NCBI GenBank assembly: GCA_034505495.1
Contig: JAPDQV010000033.1
Coordinates: 1-38,901 of the forward strand
DNA from: a candidate division KSB1 bacterium
GTDB lineage: Bacteria > Zhuqueibacterota > Zhuqueibacteria > Residuimicrobiales > Krinioviventaceae
Length of the DNA stretch: 38,901 bases
Direction: 5' to 3'
Shown here: positions 7,928-16,836 of the stretch, in pieces
Layout of the letters: the number at the start of each line of letters is the position of its first letter
Position numbering within the stretch: position 1 is the first letter of the stretch
Position numbers and translations under genes: made by a program
Notes under the pieces: model-generated
What the model was told of the DNA's origin: nothing
Seen by the model: the letters and a program-made list of their open reading frames with translations, nothing else
Database searches by the model: none

Positions 7928-8269
7928 TCAGGGTCTTCCTCGCAAACCGAGCAGATAGAGGCGGCCGGCGACGTCGAAGGCCGTTTCCGATGTGCTCAGG
8001 ACGGCAATTCGCTTTGCCCGCGCCTTTTGCAGCGTTTCCGTGTCGGGCAGATTGCCTTCCGGCAGGATGATGCCGCTCAGCCCTTTGAAATAAGCCAAGG
8101 CGACAATGTTTTCATGCAGCTGATGGGTGATCCACAGGGCGCTTTTGGGCGCTTTGGCCATCACATCGCTGAGAATGTCGGAAAGATAAGCCCATCGCAC
8201 CTGTTTGTCTGCTTCTCCATGGCTGAGTACCGAAAAGCCGATTGCCTCGACGATTTCCTGCAGCGTCAT
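7928..8269 (-). CDS. DRTGG-domain protein
   Basis: This 113-residue protein consists of little more than one DRTGG-type domain, a small fold known from phosphotransacetylase-associated and CBS-associated proteins. The assignment rests on overall pattern (VRWAYLSDILSDVMAKAP, then LAYFKGLSGIILPEG) and on the neighbouring PHP and HATPase genes, a combination I recall from hydrogenase loci. It starts at an ATGA overlap with the upstream kinase gene. Ligand and role are unknown; a small regulatory binding domain is the likeliest reading. Confidence 0.72.
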   Translation of the reverse strand: MTLQEIVEAIGFSVLSHGEADKQVRWAYLSDILSDVMAKAPKSALWITHQLHENIVALAYFKGLSGIILPEGNLPDTETLQKARAKRIAVLSTSETAFDVAGRLYLLGLRGRP

Positions 8270-9771
8270 GCTCGGTTTCCTTGTTCCTGAATGGTCTCGT
8301 TCTGCTGAGAAAGAGGCAGCAGCACCGTAAAGGTACTGCCGACCTGGAATTCACTTTCGACCTCGATCATACCGGCATAGGCGTCGACGATCTTTTTGAC
8401 GACGATCAATCCCAGCCCGGTGCCGGTAATGTTGCGGGTGAACTCGTTCTTGGCGCGAAAAAACTCTTCGAACAGCCGGCTCTTTTCTTCGGGCGTCATC
8501 CCGATGCCCGTATCGCGAATGGCAACGCGCGCATAATTGCCGCTGCGCTGCAGCGTGACGGTGATCGATCCTCCCTGTCGATTGTATTTGACGGCATTGC
8601 TGAGCAGCTGGTTAAAGAGGCGGGCGATCTCTTCCCGATCGGCGTCGATGGCGATCGGCTGCAGATCCTGCGTGACGGTGATCGAGCGGCGTTCGATTTC
8701 TTCACGAAAATATTCTAGACGATCCCGCAGCAGCTCATCGAGTCTGAACGTCTGAATTTCGCGGCGGATCTTGCCGGCTTCCATGCGCGAAATGTTGAGC
8801 AGGTCGTTGATCAGGTTGACCAGTTCGCGTGTCCGTTCGAGCGAACGGCGCAGATACTGCTCATAAAGCTCCGGCGAATCGCCGAGCGATTTGTCGAGCA
8901 GCAGCTCCAAGTAGCCCTGTACGGCGGTCAGCGGCGCCTTGAGCTCATGCGCCGCCATGTTGACGAATTGAGAGCGCATGATGTCGATCTTTTTCAGCTC
9001 GGTAATGTCGCGGATAACAGAGATGAGGCCGATGGTTTCGCCGGCGGGATCGCGGATGGGGGTGGTGTTGGCCATAACGACCTTTTCGGCCGGAGGCCGC
9101 ACCACCACTTCCTGTTTGATGGCGCGCAGGTCTTTGGCCGCCAAGATTTCGCGGATCTGTCGGCATATTTCCTGCGGCAGAACTTTGTCAATGCCGTCAC
9201 CGACGTGTACTTCCTGCTTGATTTCGAGGAGGGAAAGAAACGCGGCGTTAAAGAGGACGATTTCTTCCTGCTGATTGATGACGAGGATGCCGTCGTCCAG
9301 GGCGCCGATGACGGTGCGCAGGCGCGACTGCTCCTGGGAGAGCTCGAGCAGCCGCCGCTGGCGCTCTTCCTGCAGTTTTCGCTTTTCCAGAATCAGGGCG
9401 CGACGCTCAAGAGCGGATTTGACGATGGAGTTGAGCTCATCGGGATCGAACGGTTTGGGGATGTAACGATAGGCGCCGAGTTGAGTGGTGGTGACGGCGG
9501 AGTCGATCGAGGCAAAGGCGGTAACGACGATGCAGATTGCCTCGGGATAGGCCAATTTGATCGAGCGCAGCACCTCGGCGCCGTCAAGGTCGGGCATTTT
9601 GAGATCTATAAAGTAGAGATCGTACTCCTGCGCCACGCCCTTTTCGACGCCTTCGACGCCGCCGGATGCGGTATCGACGTGCAGTCCCTGCAGTTCCAGC
9701 AGGCGACGCATGCCTTCCCGCATCCCGTACTCATCGTCAATGACCAACACTTTGGAAGCTTCAGCTTCCAC
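8266..9771 (-). CDS. Hybrid receiver-PAS-histidine kinase
   Basis: This 501-residue cytoplasmic protein has an N-terminal receiver (acidic pair near D12-D13, phosphoacceptor D56, K107), a coiled linker (about 120-150), a PAS domain (about 152-262), an HisKA box with H275 in AAHELKAP, and a C-terminal HATPase domain containing RDTGIGM and GTGLGL. No membrane segment is visible. A receiver at the N-terminus of a kinase suggests an intermediate in a phosphorelay, able to accept phosphate from the HydS-kinase and modulate its own kinase domain. It starts with GTG at 9771, preceded by GGGAG, and lies 45 bp after a stand-alone receiver gene. Substrate receivers are likely among the neighbours. Confidence 0.93.
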   Translation of the reverse strand: MEAEASKVLVIDDEYGMREGMRRLLELQGLHVDTASGGVEGVEKGVAQEYDLYFIDLKMPDLDGAEVLRSIKLAYPEAICIVVTAFASIDSAVTTTQLGAYRYIPKPFDPDELNSIVKSALERRALILEKRKLQEERQRRLLELSQEQSRLRTVIGALDDGILVINQQEEIVLFNAAFLSLLEIKQEVHVGDGIDKVLPQEICRQIREILAAKDLRAIKQEVVVRPPAEKVVMANTTPIRDPAGETIGLISVIRDITELKKIDIMRSQFVNMAAHELKAPLTAVQGYLELLLDKSLGDSPELYEQYLRRSLERTRELVNLINDLLNISRMEAGKIRREIQTFRLDELLRDRLEYFREEIERRSITVTQDLQPIAIDADREEIARLFNQLLSNAVKYNRQGGSITVTLQRSGNYARVAIRDTGIGMTPEEKSRLFEEFFRAKNEFTRNITGTGLGLIVVKKIVDAYAGMIEVESEFQVGSTFTVLLPLSQQNETIQEQGNRA

Positions 9772-9816
9772 GGCACTCTCCCAAGTTTAAAGTGATGGTC
9801 CGCTCGAGCGGAGCAA

Positions 9817-10221
9817 TTATTCTTTAAAGACTTTTTCTTTTAAATAAAGAACCAGATCCTTGGCTGATACCGGTTTTTCGAGATAGTCGTCCGCGGCAAT
9901 CCATTGCTTCTCTTCTTCCGTACCGACGCTCAAGGCGATGCCGGTCTCGTGCGCGGCCGAAGTCATGATGATCACCGGAATCTTTTGCCCTTCCGCCGTC
10001 TTTTTGACCTGGCGGCACAGACGGAAACCGGAGTCGAAATGCTCCATGGCCAAATCGACGATCATGGCGTCCGGTTTTTCGGCCTGAAATTTCTCGAATC
10101 CTTCCTGACCGTTGTATGCAGCGGTGACTTGATAGCCGGCCTGCTGCAGAACCGGCGTATATTGCATGATCAGATCGATATCGTCGTCGACAATCAATAT
10201 CTTTTTCATTGTTTCAACCAT
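9817..10221 (-). CDS. Stand-alone receiver with beta4-beta5 insertion (receiver 4)
   Basis: This 134-residue protein is a CheY-like receiver only: acidic residues D12-D14, phosphoacceptor D56 in IVDLAME, and K116 in YLEKP. It shares with the receivers at 10214-10609 and 16837-17268 an atypical stretch after the phosphoacceptor (..DSGF) and an insertion before the conserved Lys carrying a Trp (W107). There is no DNA-binding or enzymatic output domain. The start at 10221 overlaps the preceding gene by 8 bp; the ATG at 10209 is an alternative and would give a more usual receiver N-terminus (MKKILIVDDD). Confidence 0.9.
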   Translation of the reverse strand: MVETMKKILIVDDDIDLIMQYTPVLQQAGYQVTAAYNGQEGFEKFQAEKPDAMIVDLAMEHFDSGFRLCRQVKKTAEGQKIPVIIMTSAAHETGIALSVGTEEEKQWIAADDYLEKPVSAKDLVLYLKEKVFKE

Positions 10222-10609
10222 TCCTTTGCTTCAGTAGTTCAGTGATCTTTTGTTCGAGTTCTTTGGGACCGAAAGGCTTGTCGATGAAACAGTCGACGGG
10301 ATTCCACGCCGCGTCGGCGCCGATCGTGAGGTTAAAGCCGTGTTCCTGATTGACCGAGGAAAGCATAATGATCGGAATAGGTGCGGTGTCGGGATCGGCT
10401 TTGAGTTCGCGCGCGACTTCAAAGCCCTCCCCTACTTCGGTCATCATCACGTCCAGCACGATCAAGTCCGGTTTTTCAGCGCGCGCAAGCCGAAGGCCCT
10501 CTTGGCCGTTATAGGCGTAAACAACGCTATAGCCGCGGCTTTCCAAATAGGCGCGGTTCTGTTCCACCAGATCGACGTCGTCGTCGATTAATAATATTTT
10601 GCGACTCAT
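10214..10609 (-). CDS. Stand-alone receiver with beta4-beta5 insertion (receiver 3)
   Basis: This 131-residue CheY-like receiver has acidic residues D9-D11, phosphoacceptor D53 in VLDVMMTE and conserved K111 in FIDKPF. The insertion between beta strands 4 and 5 carries W102 in AWNPVD. It starts in an ATGA overlap with the stop of the HydS-kinase gene, so its synthesis is coupled to that kinase, the most likely phosphodonor. It has no output domain and probably acts by protein contact or as a phosphorelay carrier. Confidence 0.92.
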   Translation of the reverse strand: MSRKILLIDDDVDLVEQNRAYLESRGYSVVYAYNGQEGLRLARAEKPDLIVLDVMMTEVGEGFEVARELKADPDTAPIPIIMLSSVNQEHGFNLTIGADAAWNPVDCFIDKPFGPKELEQKITELLKQRNG

Positions 10610-12639
10610 TGGATCAACCTTCCGTTTGACTCTATTGCGGCCTGCTCGGTGACCAACGGCAGTTCGACGAGAAACGTCGTGCCTTTGCCGACCTCGCTGT
10701 GCTTGACCATTATATTGCCTTTGTGCATCTTGACGATGCCGTAGGCGATCGCCAGCCCCAAGCCGGTTCCTTTGCCGATCTGTTTGGTGGTAAAGAACGG
10801 CGTGAACAGTTTGCCGAGGTTCTCTTTGGGAATGCCCACGCCGGTGTCTTCAAAAAGAACCTGAAGTTTGTCGTTCTCGACTTGGGCGGTGATCGTCAGC
10901 GTGCCGCCTTCGGGCATGGCTTCGGCGGCATTGACGGCCAGATTGAGAAACACCTGATGCATTTGTTCGGCGTCCATATAACAGCTCGGCACATCCGGCT
11001 TGATGATGGTGCGAATATCGACGCGGGAAAAGAGCGGTTGCCGCCTGACCGCCTTGACGGTGCGCTGAATGACATTGCCGATGTGCTGCAGCGTCAGGTT
11101 CAATCGGCCTTGACGCGAAAAGTTCAGCAGACCGGAAACAATCGACTGACACCGCCGCGCCTCTTCCATGATGAATTTAATATCCTCGACGTTCGGGTCG
11201 TTTTCGCCCAAACGCTGCTTGACCAAATGCGCATAGAGCATGATGGCGCCGAGGGGATTGTTGACCTCATGAGCGACCCCGGCAGCCAACTGTCCGATTG
11301 AAGCCAGCTTTTCATGCTGCAGCAGCTGCTGCTGCGTTTCGGCCAATTCGTTCATCGACTGCTGCAGCTGTTCCTGCATGCGCTGCATTTTGTCGATAAG
11401 ATACGGCAGGCACATATCCGGCTCCGCCAGGCCTTGGTAGACGGCCTTGGCGTACGCGCGGCAGGATTCGTACCCGCAGGCGCCGCAGTTCAGCTCGTCG
11501 GCCGGGGCGAATTTGTCGATGCGCGCCAGAATTGCCTTGATGTCGGCTTCGGACGGCTCGCCGACCGGCACCTCGTCGGGATGAAAGCCGCGAAAGATGG
11601 GCACGTCCTGGCATTCTTCGATCGCGCGGCGCCAGGCGGTATAATCAAAGCTCAGCCGGCTCTCTTCGGCATAGCTGACCAGACGATGCTTGCGGTTAAA
11701 GTAGTTGACCGCCTGATTCATGAACGGGCCGTTGATGCAGCCTTCGCAGAACAGCACGTCGATGATCGTTGCCGGCACCTCTTCACGGCGCAGCGATTCG
11801 ATCAGGTTGAGCACCTGCGCCTTGCCTTCGGTGACGAGCGTTTCGGTGCTCATGACGTCGGCGGGCAAACCGGCGGAGCGCAAAAAACCGCCGGCCAGCG
11901 GGTAGACCCGTCCCAAATAGGCGCGGGGCGGATCAAATTCTGCCGGTTCGACCTCGCTCAAAGAGACTCCCTGCAACTGCCAGATCTGCTCGAGTTCGGC
12001 AAAGGTCAGCACTTCGTCAACGGCATCGCGCACCTCTTCGGTCATAATTTCCACCTTTTTGGCCGTACAGGGGCCGATAAAGACGCGCAGTACCTGCTCG
12101 CCGTAATATTTGCGGACCACACGGCCCATGGCGACCATCGGCGAAACAATGGGCGCGAGGTTTTGGATTAGTTCAGGCGCATATTTTTCGATATAGTTGG
12201 TCAGCGCCGGACAGGAAGAGGCGATGATCGGCCTTTTGGCCGATACGTCGAGCCCTTCGGCATTGTGAACCAGTTTAAAGTAGGCGCGATTGATGAGATC
12301 GGCGCCGAAAGCGGTTTCGACTACATACTCAAAGCCGCAGGCGCGCAGGGCGCCGACGAATTTTTGCACCGGCCAATCGCCGTAGGCGGCAACGAAAGAG
12401 GGCGCCACCATGGCCGCAACCGGACGGTCGCCGGCTAAAAAATTCAACACGTTCTGGACTCCGTCAAGAACGGCCTTGGCGCCCTGTGAGCAGACGCGCA
12501 CGCAGTGACCGCAGCCGAGACATCGGTTCTCGATCACCTTTGCCTGGCCGTGTTCGACTTTGATGGCTTTGGCCGGACACTCACGAATGCACGAATAGCA
12601 GCGCCGACACTTTTCCTCGAGGGTCCAGATAACCGGCAT
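10606..12639 (-). CDS. Sensory [FeFe]-hydrogenase fused to histidine kinase (HydS, group C1-like)
   Basis: This 677-residue protein joins a hydrogenase-like sensor and a kinase. It begins with a 2x[4Fe-4S] ferredoxin domain (C11/C14/C17/C21 and C40/C43/C46/C50). The H-cluster domain (about 70-345) has L1 ASSCPAL (C143), L2 GPCTAKK (C191) and L3 FCEGCINGP (C298, C301). A four-Cys motif follows (C385, C388, C393, C410), then a coiled segment (about 415-443), a kinase H box with H457 in GVAHEVNNPLG, and an HATPase domain with GTGLGL. The Cys before the H-cluster Cys in L1 is Ser, consistent with a slow sensory enzyme. Histidine-kinase-linked sensory hydrogenases are a known class, but their signalling targets are poorly known. 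It lies directly between two hydrogenase sets. Confidence 0.93.
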   Translation of the reverse strand: MPVIWTLEEKCRRCYSCIRECPAKAIKVEHGQAKVIENRCLGCGHCVRVCSQGAKAVLDGVQNVLNFLAGDRPVAAMVAPSFVAAYGDWPVQKFVGALRACGFEYVVETAFGADLINRAYFKLVHNAEGLDVSAKRPIIASSCPALTNYIEKYAPELIQNLAPIVSPMVAMGRVVRKYYGEQVLRVFIGPCTAKKVEIMTEEVRDAVDEVLTFAELEQIWQLQGVSLSEVEPAEFDPPRAYLGRVYPLAGGFLRSAGLPADVMSTETLVTEGKAQVLNLIESLRREEVPATIIDVLFCEGCINGPFMNQAVNYFNRKHRLVSYAEESRLSFDYTAWRRAIEECQDVPIFRGFHPDEVPVGEPSEADIKAILARIDKFAPADELNCGACGYESCRAYAKAVYQGLAEPDMCLPYLIDKMQRMQEQLQQSMNELAETQQQLLQHEKLASIGQLAAGVAHEVNNPLGAIMLYAHLVKQRLGENDPNVEDIKFIMEEARRCQSIVSGLLNFSRQGRLNLTLQHIGNVIQRTVKAVRRQPLFSRVDIRTIIKPDVPSCYMDAEQMHQVFLNLAVNAAEAMPEGGTLTITAQVENDKLQVLFEDTGVGIPKENLGKLFTPFFTTKQIGKGTGLGLAIAYGIVKMHKGNIMVKHSEVGKGTTFLVELPLVTEQAAIESNGRLIQ

Positions 12640-12644
12640 ACGGC

Positions 12645-14354
12645 TTATTCTCCGCGATTGTAATAGTGCGTATGGAGCAGCTCATGAGCGCGGTGGCTGT
12701 TGGGATGCTCCAGGTACTCTTCGTAGAGCTTTTGCACCGATTCGTTTTGGTGCGAGCTGCGTTTGGCCAACTCGCGGTCGATGCGATAGATGGCGGCCAT
12801 GCGCTTTTCCGTCTTTTCGATGTCGCTCGGCAGCGGTTGACCGCCGCCGTTGATGCAGCCTCCCGGGCAGGCCATCACTTCGATAAAGTGATAAGGCGAG
12901 TTGCCGGAGCGAATGGCATCAAGGATCGGCTTGATGTTTCGCAAAGCGTTCACAGCCGCTACGCGCAGCGTCGTGCCGTTGAGGGTAACATCAGCTTCTT
13001 TCACGCCGTCCAGTCCGCGCACCTGTCGAAACTCGATATCCGCCATCTCTTTGCCGGTGACGGTAAAGTAGGCGGTCCGCAAAGCCGCTTCCATCACGCC
13101 GCCGGTGGCGCCGAAAATGACCGCGGCACCGGTCGCTTCTCCCAAGGGATCGTCGAAATGATCATCCTTGAGCCGCATAAAGTCGATACCGGCAATGCGG
13201 ATCATGTTCGCCAGCTCGCGCGTGGTCAGCACGGCATCGACGTCCGGGTAGCGGCCGCCCAGCTCCGGACGCTTGGCTTCGAACTTTTTTGCCGTGCAGG
13301 GCATGATCGAAACCACAAAGATCTTGGCCGGGTCGATGCCCATTTTTTCCGCCCAATAGGATTTGATCAGCGCACCCTGCATTTCGTGCGGCGATTTACA
13401 GGTGGAAAGATTTTCCAAAAGATCGGGATAAAAGTGCTCGACGTACTTGATCCAGCCGGGGCTGCAGGAGGTCAGCATCGGCAGCTTGCCGCCGTTTTTC
13501 AGGCGACCCAGCAGCTCATTGGCCTCTTCAATGATCGTCAGGTCGGCGCTGAAATTGGTATCAAAAACATAGTCCATACCGATACGCCGCAGCGCCGCGA
13601 CAGCCTTGCCGGTGACGATGCTGCCGGGCTCCATGCCGAACTCTTCGCCCAGAGCCACGCGCACCGCCGGTGCAATCTGCGCCACGACGATCTTTTCCGG
13701 ATTATTGATCGCCTCCCAGGTGATCTTTTCATTGCTCTTTTCGCGGAGAGCGCCGACCGGACAATGGACGATGCACTGACCGCAAAAGACGCAGGCGGCG
13801 GTGTTGAGGCTGTGATCGAATGCCGGCATGACGATGCTGTTGAATCCCCGCCTGGCGAAATCAATGGCGCCGACGCCTTGGATTTCATTACAAACACGCA
13901 CACAGCGGCCGCAAAGGATGCATTTTTCCGGATCGCGCTCGATGGATGGACTGGCGACGTCGATTTTGGCGTGACGGCGCTCGCCTTGGTAACGCAGACT
14001 GCGCACGCCGTATTCGGCGGCCAGGGACTGCAGCTCGCAGTTGCCGTTGCGCACACAGGTCAGACACTCCGGCGGATGATTGGCGATCAAAAGCTCAATG
14101 ATGGTCTTGCGCGCCCGTCTTACCTTTGCCGAATTGGTCTGCACCTTCATGCCTTCAAAGACCGGGAAGGCGCAGGCGGGCGTCAAATTGCGTTGGCCCT
14201 CGACCTCAACCACACACATGCGGCAGGATCCCGTCGGCGTCAGACCTTTCAAGTAGCACAAGGTGGGAATCTTGATGCCCTCCCGCTCCGCCACTTTGAG
14301 GACGGTCTCTCCGGGATTGGCCCAACATTCCTTACCGTTTATCGTGATTTTCAT
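12645..14354 (-). CDS. hydA: [FeFe]-hydrogenase catalytic subunit, HydA type (set 2)
   Basis: This 569-residue catalytic subunit has the same layout as the set 1 enzyme: [2Fe-2S] (C33, C44, C47, C61), His-Cys3 cluster (H93, C97, C100, C106), two [4Fe-4S] sites (C145/C148/C151/C155; C188/C191/C194/C198), H-cluster domain and C-terminal small-subunit domain. L1 is TSCSPGW (295-301), L2 MPCTAKK (351-357) and L3 MACPGGC (494-500). The start at 14354 follows GAGAGGAAAGC. It lies 12 bp after the HydB gene and 5 bp before the sensor kinase gene. The two catalytic subunits are clearly paralogous yet differ throughout, so this is not a recent duplication. Confidence 0.95.
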   Translation of the reverse strand: MKITINGKECWANPGETVLKVAEREGIKIPTLCYLKGLTPTGSCRMCVVEVEGQRNLTPACAFPVFEGMKVQTNSAKVRRARKTIIELLIANHPPECLTCVRNGNCELQSLAAEYGVRSLRYQGERRHAKIDVASPSIERDPEKCILCGRCVRVCNEIQGVGAIDFARRGFNSIVMPAFDHSLNTAACVFCGQCIVHCPVGALREKSNEKITWEAINNPEKIVVAQIAPAVRVALGEEFGMEPGSIVTGKAVAALRRIGMDYVFDTNFSADLTIIEEANELLGRLKNGGKLPMLTSCSPGWIKYVEHFYPDLLENLSTCKSPHEMQGALIKSYWAEKMGIDPAKIFVVSIMPCTAKKFEAKRPELGGRYPDVDAVLTTRELANMIRIAGIDFMRLKDDHFDDPLGEATGAAVIFGATGGVMEAALRTAYFTVTGKEMADIEFRQVRGLDGVKEADVTLNGTTLRVAAVNALRNIKPILDAIRSGNSPYHFIEVMACPGGCINGGGQPLPSDIEKTEKRMAAIYRIDRELAKRSSHQNESVQKLYEEYLEHPNSHRAHELLHTHYYNRGE

Positions 14355-14366
14355 GCTTTCCTCTCG

Positions 14367-16364
14367 TTATTCCACAATAATCGCGTTAAACTTGCAGTTC
14401 AAACGACACTGATCGCAGCGGATGCACTTTTCGTCGATGATATAGTGCGCCTTTTGCTTTTCCCCAAGAATGGCGTTCTGCGGGCACTTGCGGGCGCACA
14501 ACGTGCAGCCGGTGCATTTGTCGGTATCGATGCGATAGGTCAGCAGCTCGGCGCAGACGCCTGCAGGACACTTGCGGTCGTACAGATGCGCCTCATATTC
14601 GTCGCGGAAATAGCGCAACGTGCTGAGAACCGGGTTCGCGGCAGTCTGACCCAATCCGCACAACGACGTGCTCTTTATCACCTCCGAAAGCCGCTCCAAA
14701 TAGATCATGCCTTGGAACCGCTGCATGGCCTCTTCCTGCGTGCGTTCGCTGCGATAGCTGCGGGTCAACCGCTCCAAGGTTTCGAGCAGGCGCTTGGTGC
14801 CCTCGCGGCAGGGAATGCACTTGCCGCACGATTCCGACTGGATAAAGGTCATAAAGTATTTGGCCAAATCGACCATGCAGGTCTTTTCGTCCATCACCAC
14901 CAGGCCGCCGGAACCCATCATGGCGCCGATGTCCTTGAGCGATTCATAGTCGATCGGCGTATCGATGACCGACTCGGGCAAGGCGCCGCCGGAGGGACCG
15001 CCGATCTGTACGGCTTTGAATTTTCTGCCGTTGGGAATGCCGCCGCCGATATCGAAAATGATCTCCCGCAGCGTTATGCCCATCGGCACCTCCACCAGCC
15101 CGACGTTGTTGACGTTACCGGAAAGGGCAAAGATCTTGGTACCCTTGGATCCCTGCGTGCCGATGGAAGCGTAGGCCTCCGCGCCCATGTTCAGCAGCAC
15201 CGGCACATTGCCGAACGTTTCCACGTTGTTGATGACCGTCGGTTTGCCGAACAGCCCTTGATTTGCAGGATACGGCGGTTTAGGACTCGGCATGCCGCGC
15301 TTGCCCTCGATGGAATGGATGAGAGCAGTTTCCTCGCCGCAGACAAAGGCGCCTGCGCCTTTTTTCAGTTTGAGAGTAAACGAAAAGCCGCTTCCCAATA
15401 TGTTGCGGCCGAGAAGGCCGTATGCTTTGGCATCGGCGATGGCGCGCTCGATGCGTTGAATGGCCAGCGGGTACTCGGCGCGGCAATAGATGTATCCCTC
15501 GTCGGCGCCGACGGCATAAGCGCAGATGATCATGCCTTCGATGACCTTATGGGGATCGCCCTCGAGCAGCGCGCGATCCATGAACGCGCCCGGATCGCCT
15601 TCATCGGCGTTGCAGACGACATACTTTTTGTCGCCCTTGGCTTTTGCCGCCAGCTCCCATTTAAGGCCGGTGGGAAAGCCGCCGCCGCCGCGTCCGCGCA
15701 GGCCGCCGTTCTTTACTTCGTTGATGACCTCTTCGCGGGACATGCGGTTCAGCGCCTTGGAAAGCGCCGAATAACCGCCGCGCGCCAAATACTGATCGAT
15801 GTCGTCCGGATCGATGACGCCGCAGTTGTCCAAGACGATCTTTTTCTGCTTCTTGAAGAACGGCAGCTGTTGGAAAAGCGGATACCCGCCCCAGCCGTTG
15901 CGCGAAACGCCCTCATAGAGGCCGAGCAGTTTGCTTTCGACGATTTCGTTTCGCTTTGCCGCCTCGACGATGGCCGGCACATCCTGCGGCGTCACTTCGC
16001 CGTAGGACACGCGCGGATGACCGGGCAGCTTGACGTCCACTATCACTTCGCGCGCACAATAGCCGACGCAACCGACGGGGATCAGTTGGGCTTTGGCGTC
16101 CCAAGCCGCCAACTCGGACTGCAGCGCTTCATAGACCTTTTGCGCGCCGTTCGCCAAGCCGCAGGTACCCATGCCGACCAGAAAGACCGGATGATCATGC
16201 TCGACCAACAGCAGCCGATCCTTCAGCCGACGCAGCCGCTGATTCGAAGCCTCGGATTGATGGCATTTCTGCCCAGAGGTAATGCAGTCGATAAAATAGC
16301 TGCAGGGGTTTTCCGCACTGTGCCGACAGTTCGTGAAAACCTGCTGAAATGTATCGCGAGCCAC
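14367..16364 (-). CDS. hydB: NuoF-like flavoprotein with fused thioredoxin and ferredoxin domains, HydB type (set 2)
   Basis: This 665-residue protein is the full-length diaphorase subunit seen in electron-bifurcating HydABC. It has a Cys-rich N-terminus (C13, C21, C27, C34), a thioredoxin-like [2Fe-2S] domain (C68, C99, C103), the FMN/NAD core with GRGGGGFPTGLKW and NADEGDPGAF, a NuoF-type [4Fe-4S] site (SCGKCIPC plus SLCGLGQ), and a C-terminal 2x[4Fe-4S] ferredoxin domain (C617/C620/C623/C627; C647/C650/C653/C657). The start is a GTG at 16364, seven bases after GAGGAG, 3 bp after the NuoE-like gene. The N-terminal four-Cys stretch before the thioredoxin fold is unusual. Its cluster content fits ferredoxin-coupled NAD reduction. 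Confidence 0.94.
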   Translation of the reverse strand: MARDTFQQVFTNCRHSAENPCSYFIDCITSGQKCHQSEASNQRLRRLKDRLLLVEHDHPVFLVGMGTCGLANGAQKVYEALQSELAAWDAKAQLIPVGCVGYCAREVIVDVKLPGHPRVSYGEVTPQDVPAIVEAAKRNEIVESKLLGLYEGVSRNGWGGYPLFQQLPFFKKQKKIVLDNCGVIDPDDIDQYLARGGYSALSKALNRMSREEVINEVKNGGLRGRGGGGFPTGLKWELAAKAKGDKKYVVCNADEGDPGAFMDRALLEGDPHKVIEGMIICAYAVGADEGYIYCRAEYPLAIQRIERAIADAKAYGLLGRNILGSGFSFTLKLKKGAGAFVCGEETALIHSIEGKRGMPSPKPPYPANQGLFGKPTVINNVETFGNVPVLLNMGAEAYASIGTQGSKGTKIFALSGNVNNVGLVEVPMGITLREIIFDIGGGIPNGRKFKAVQIGGPSGGALPESVIDTPIDYESLKDIGAMMGSGGLVVMDEKTCMVDLAKYFMTFIQSESCGKCIPCREGTKRLLETLERLTRSYRSERTQEEAMQRFQGMIYLERLSEVIKSTSLCGLGQTAANPVLSTLRYFRDEYEAHLYDRKCPAGVCAELLTYRIDTDKCTGCTLCARKCPQNAILGEKQKAHYIIDEKCIRCDQCRLNCKFNAIIVE

Positions 16365-16367
16365 GAG

Positions 16368-16829
16368 TTACTCCTCTTCCGCTTTGCGAAATTCGTTCAA
16401 GAGTTTTTTCACTTTTTTAGAATCGAGCTTGCCGTAGCATTCATCATTGACCATAATCACCGGCGCAATGCTGCAGGCGCCGATACAGGCGACGGTCTCG
16501 ATGGTGAACATCAGGTCGCGGGTCGTTTGCCCCGCCTTGATGCCGAGCTCGTTTTCGAGCGTCTGCAGAATGTTGAACGAGCCTTTTACATGGCAGGCCG
16601 TTCCGCGGCAGACGCGAATGACATATTTGCCCAGCGGCTGCAGCCGAAATTGATTATAAAAGGTGGCGACGCCGTAAATGCGCGCCATCGGCAGGCCGGA
16701 ATGCCTGGCCACCTTCTGCAATTCTTTTTCGGGCAGATAGCCGTGAACCTGCTGAATATCCTGCAGAATTGCAATGAGCGCCGAAGGGTCGCCGGCAGGA
16801 TATTTGGTAAGAATCGATTCAGTCTCCAT
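16368..16829 (-). CDS. hydC: NuoE-like [2Fe-2S] subunit, HydC type (set 2)
   Basis: This 153-residue NuoE homologue has the two ligand pairs of the [2Fe-2S] cluster in CRGTACHVKG and VACIGAC, and the family motif IYGVATFYNQF. I chose the ATG at 16829, with GGAG about nine bases upstream, over a TTG at 16871 that would overlap the previous gene. It is first of the HydC-HydB-HydA trio. The partner flavoprotein follows after 3 bp. Confidence 0.94.
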   Translation of the reverse strand: METESILTKYPAGDPSALIAILQDIQQVHGYLPEKELQKVARHSGLPMARIYGVATFYNQFRLQPLGKYVIRVCRGTACHVKGSFNILQTLENELGIKAGQTTRDLMFTIETVACIGACSIAPVIMVNDECYGKLDSKKVKKLLNEFRKAEEE

Positions 16830-16836
16830 CAGTTTG

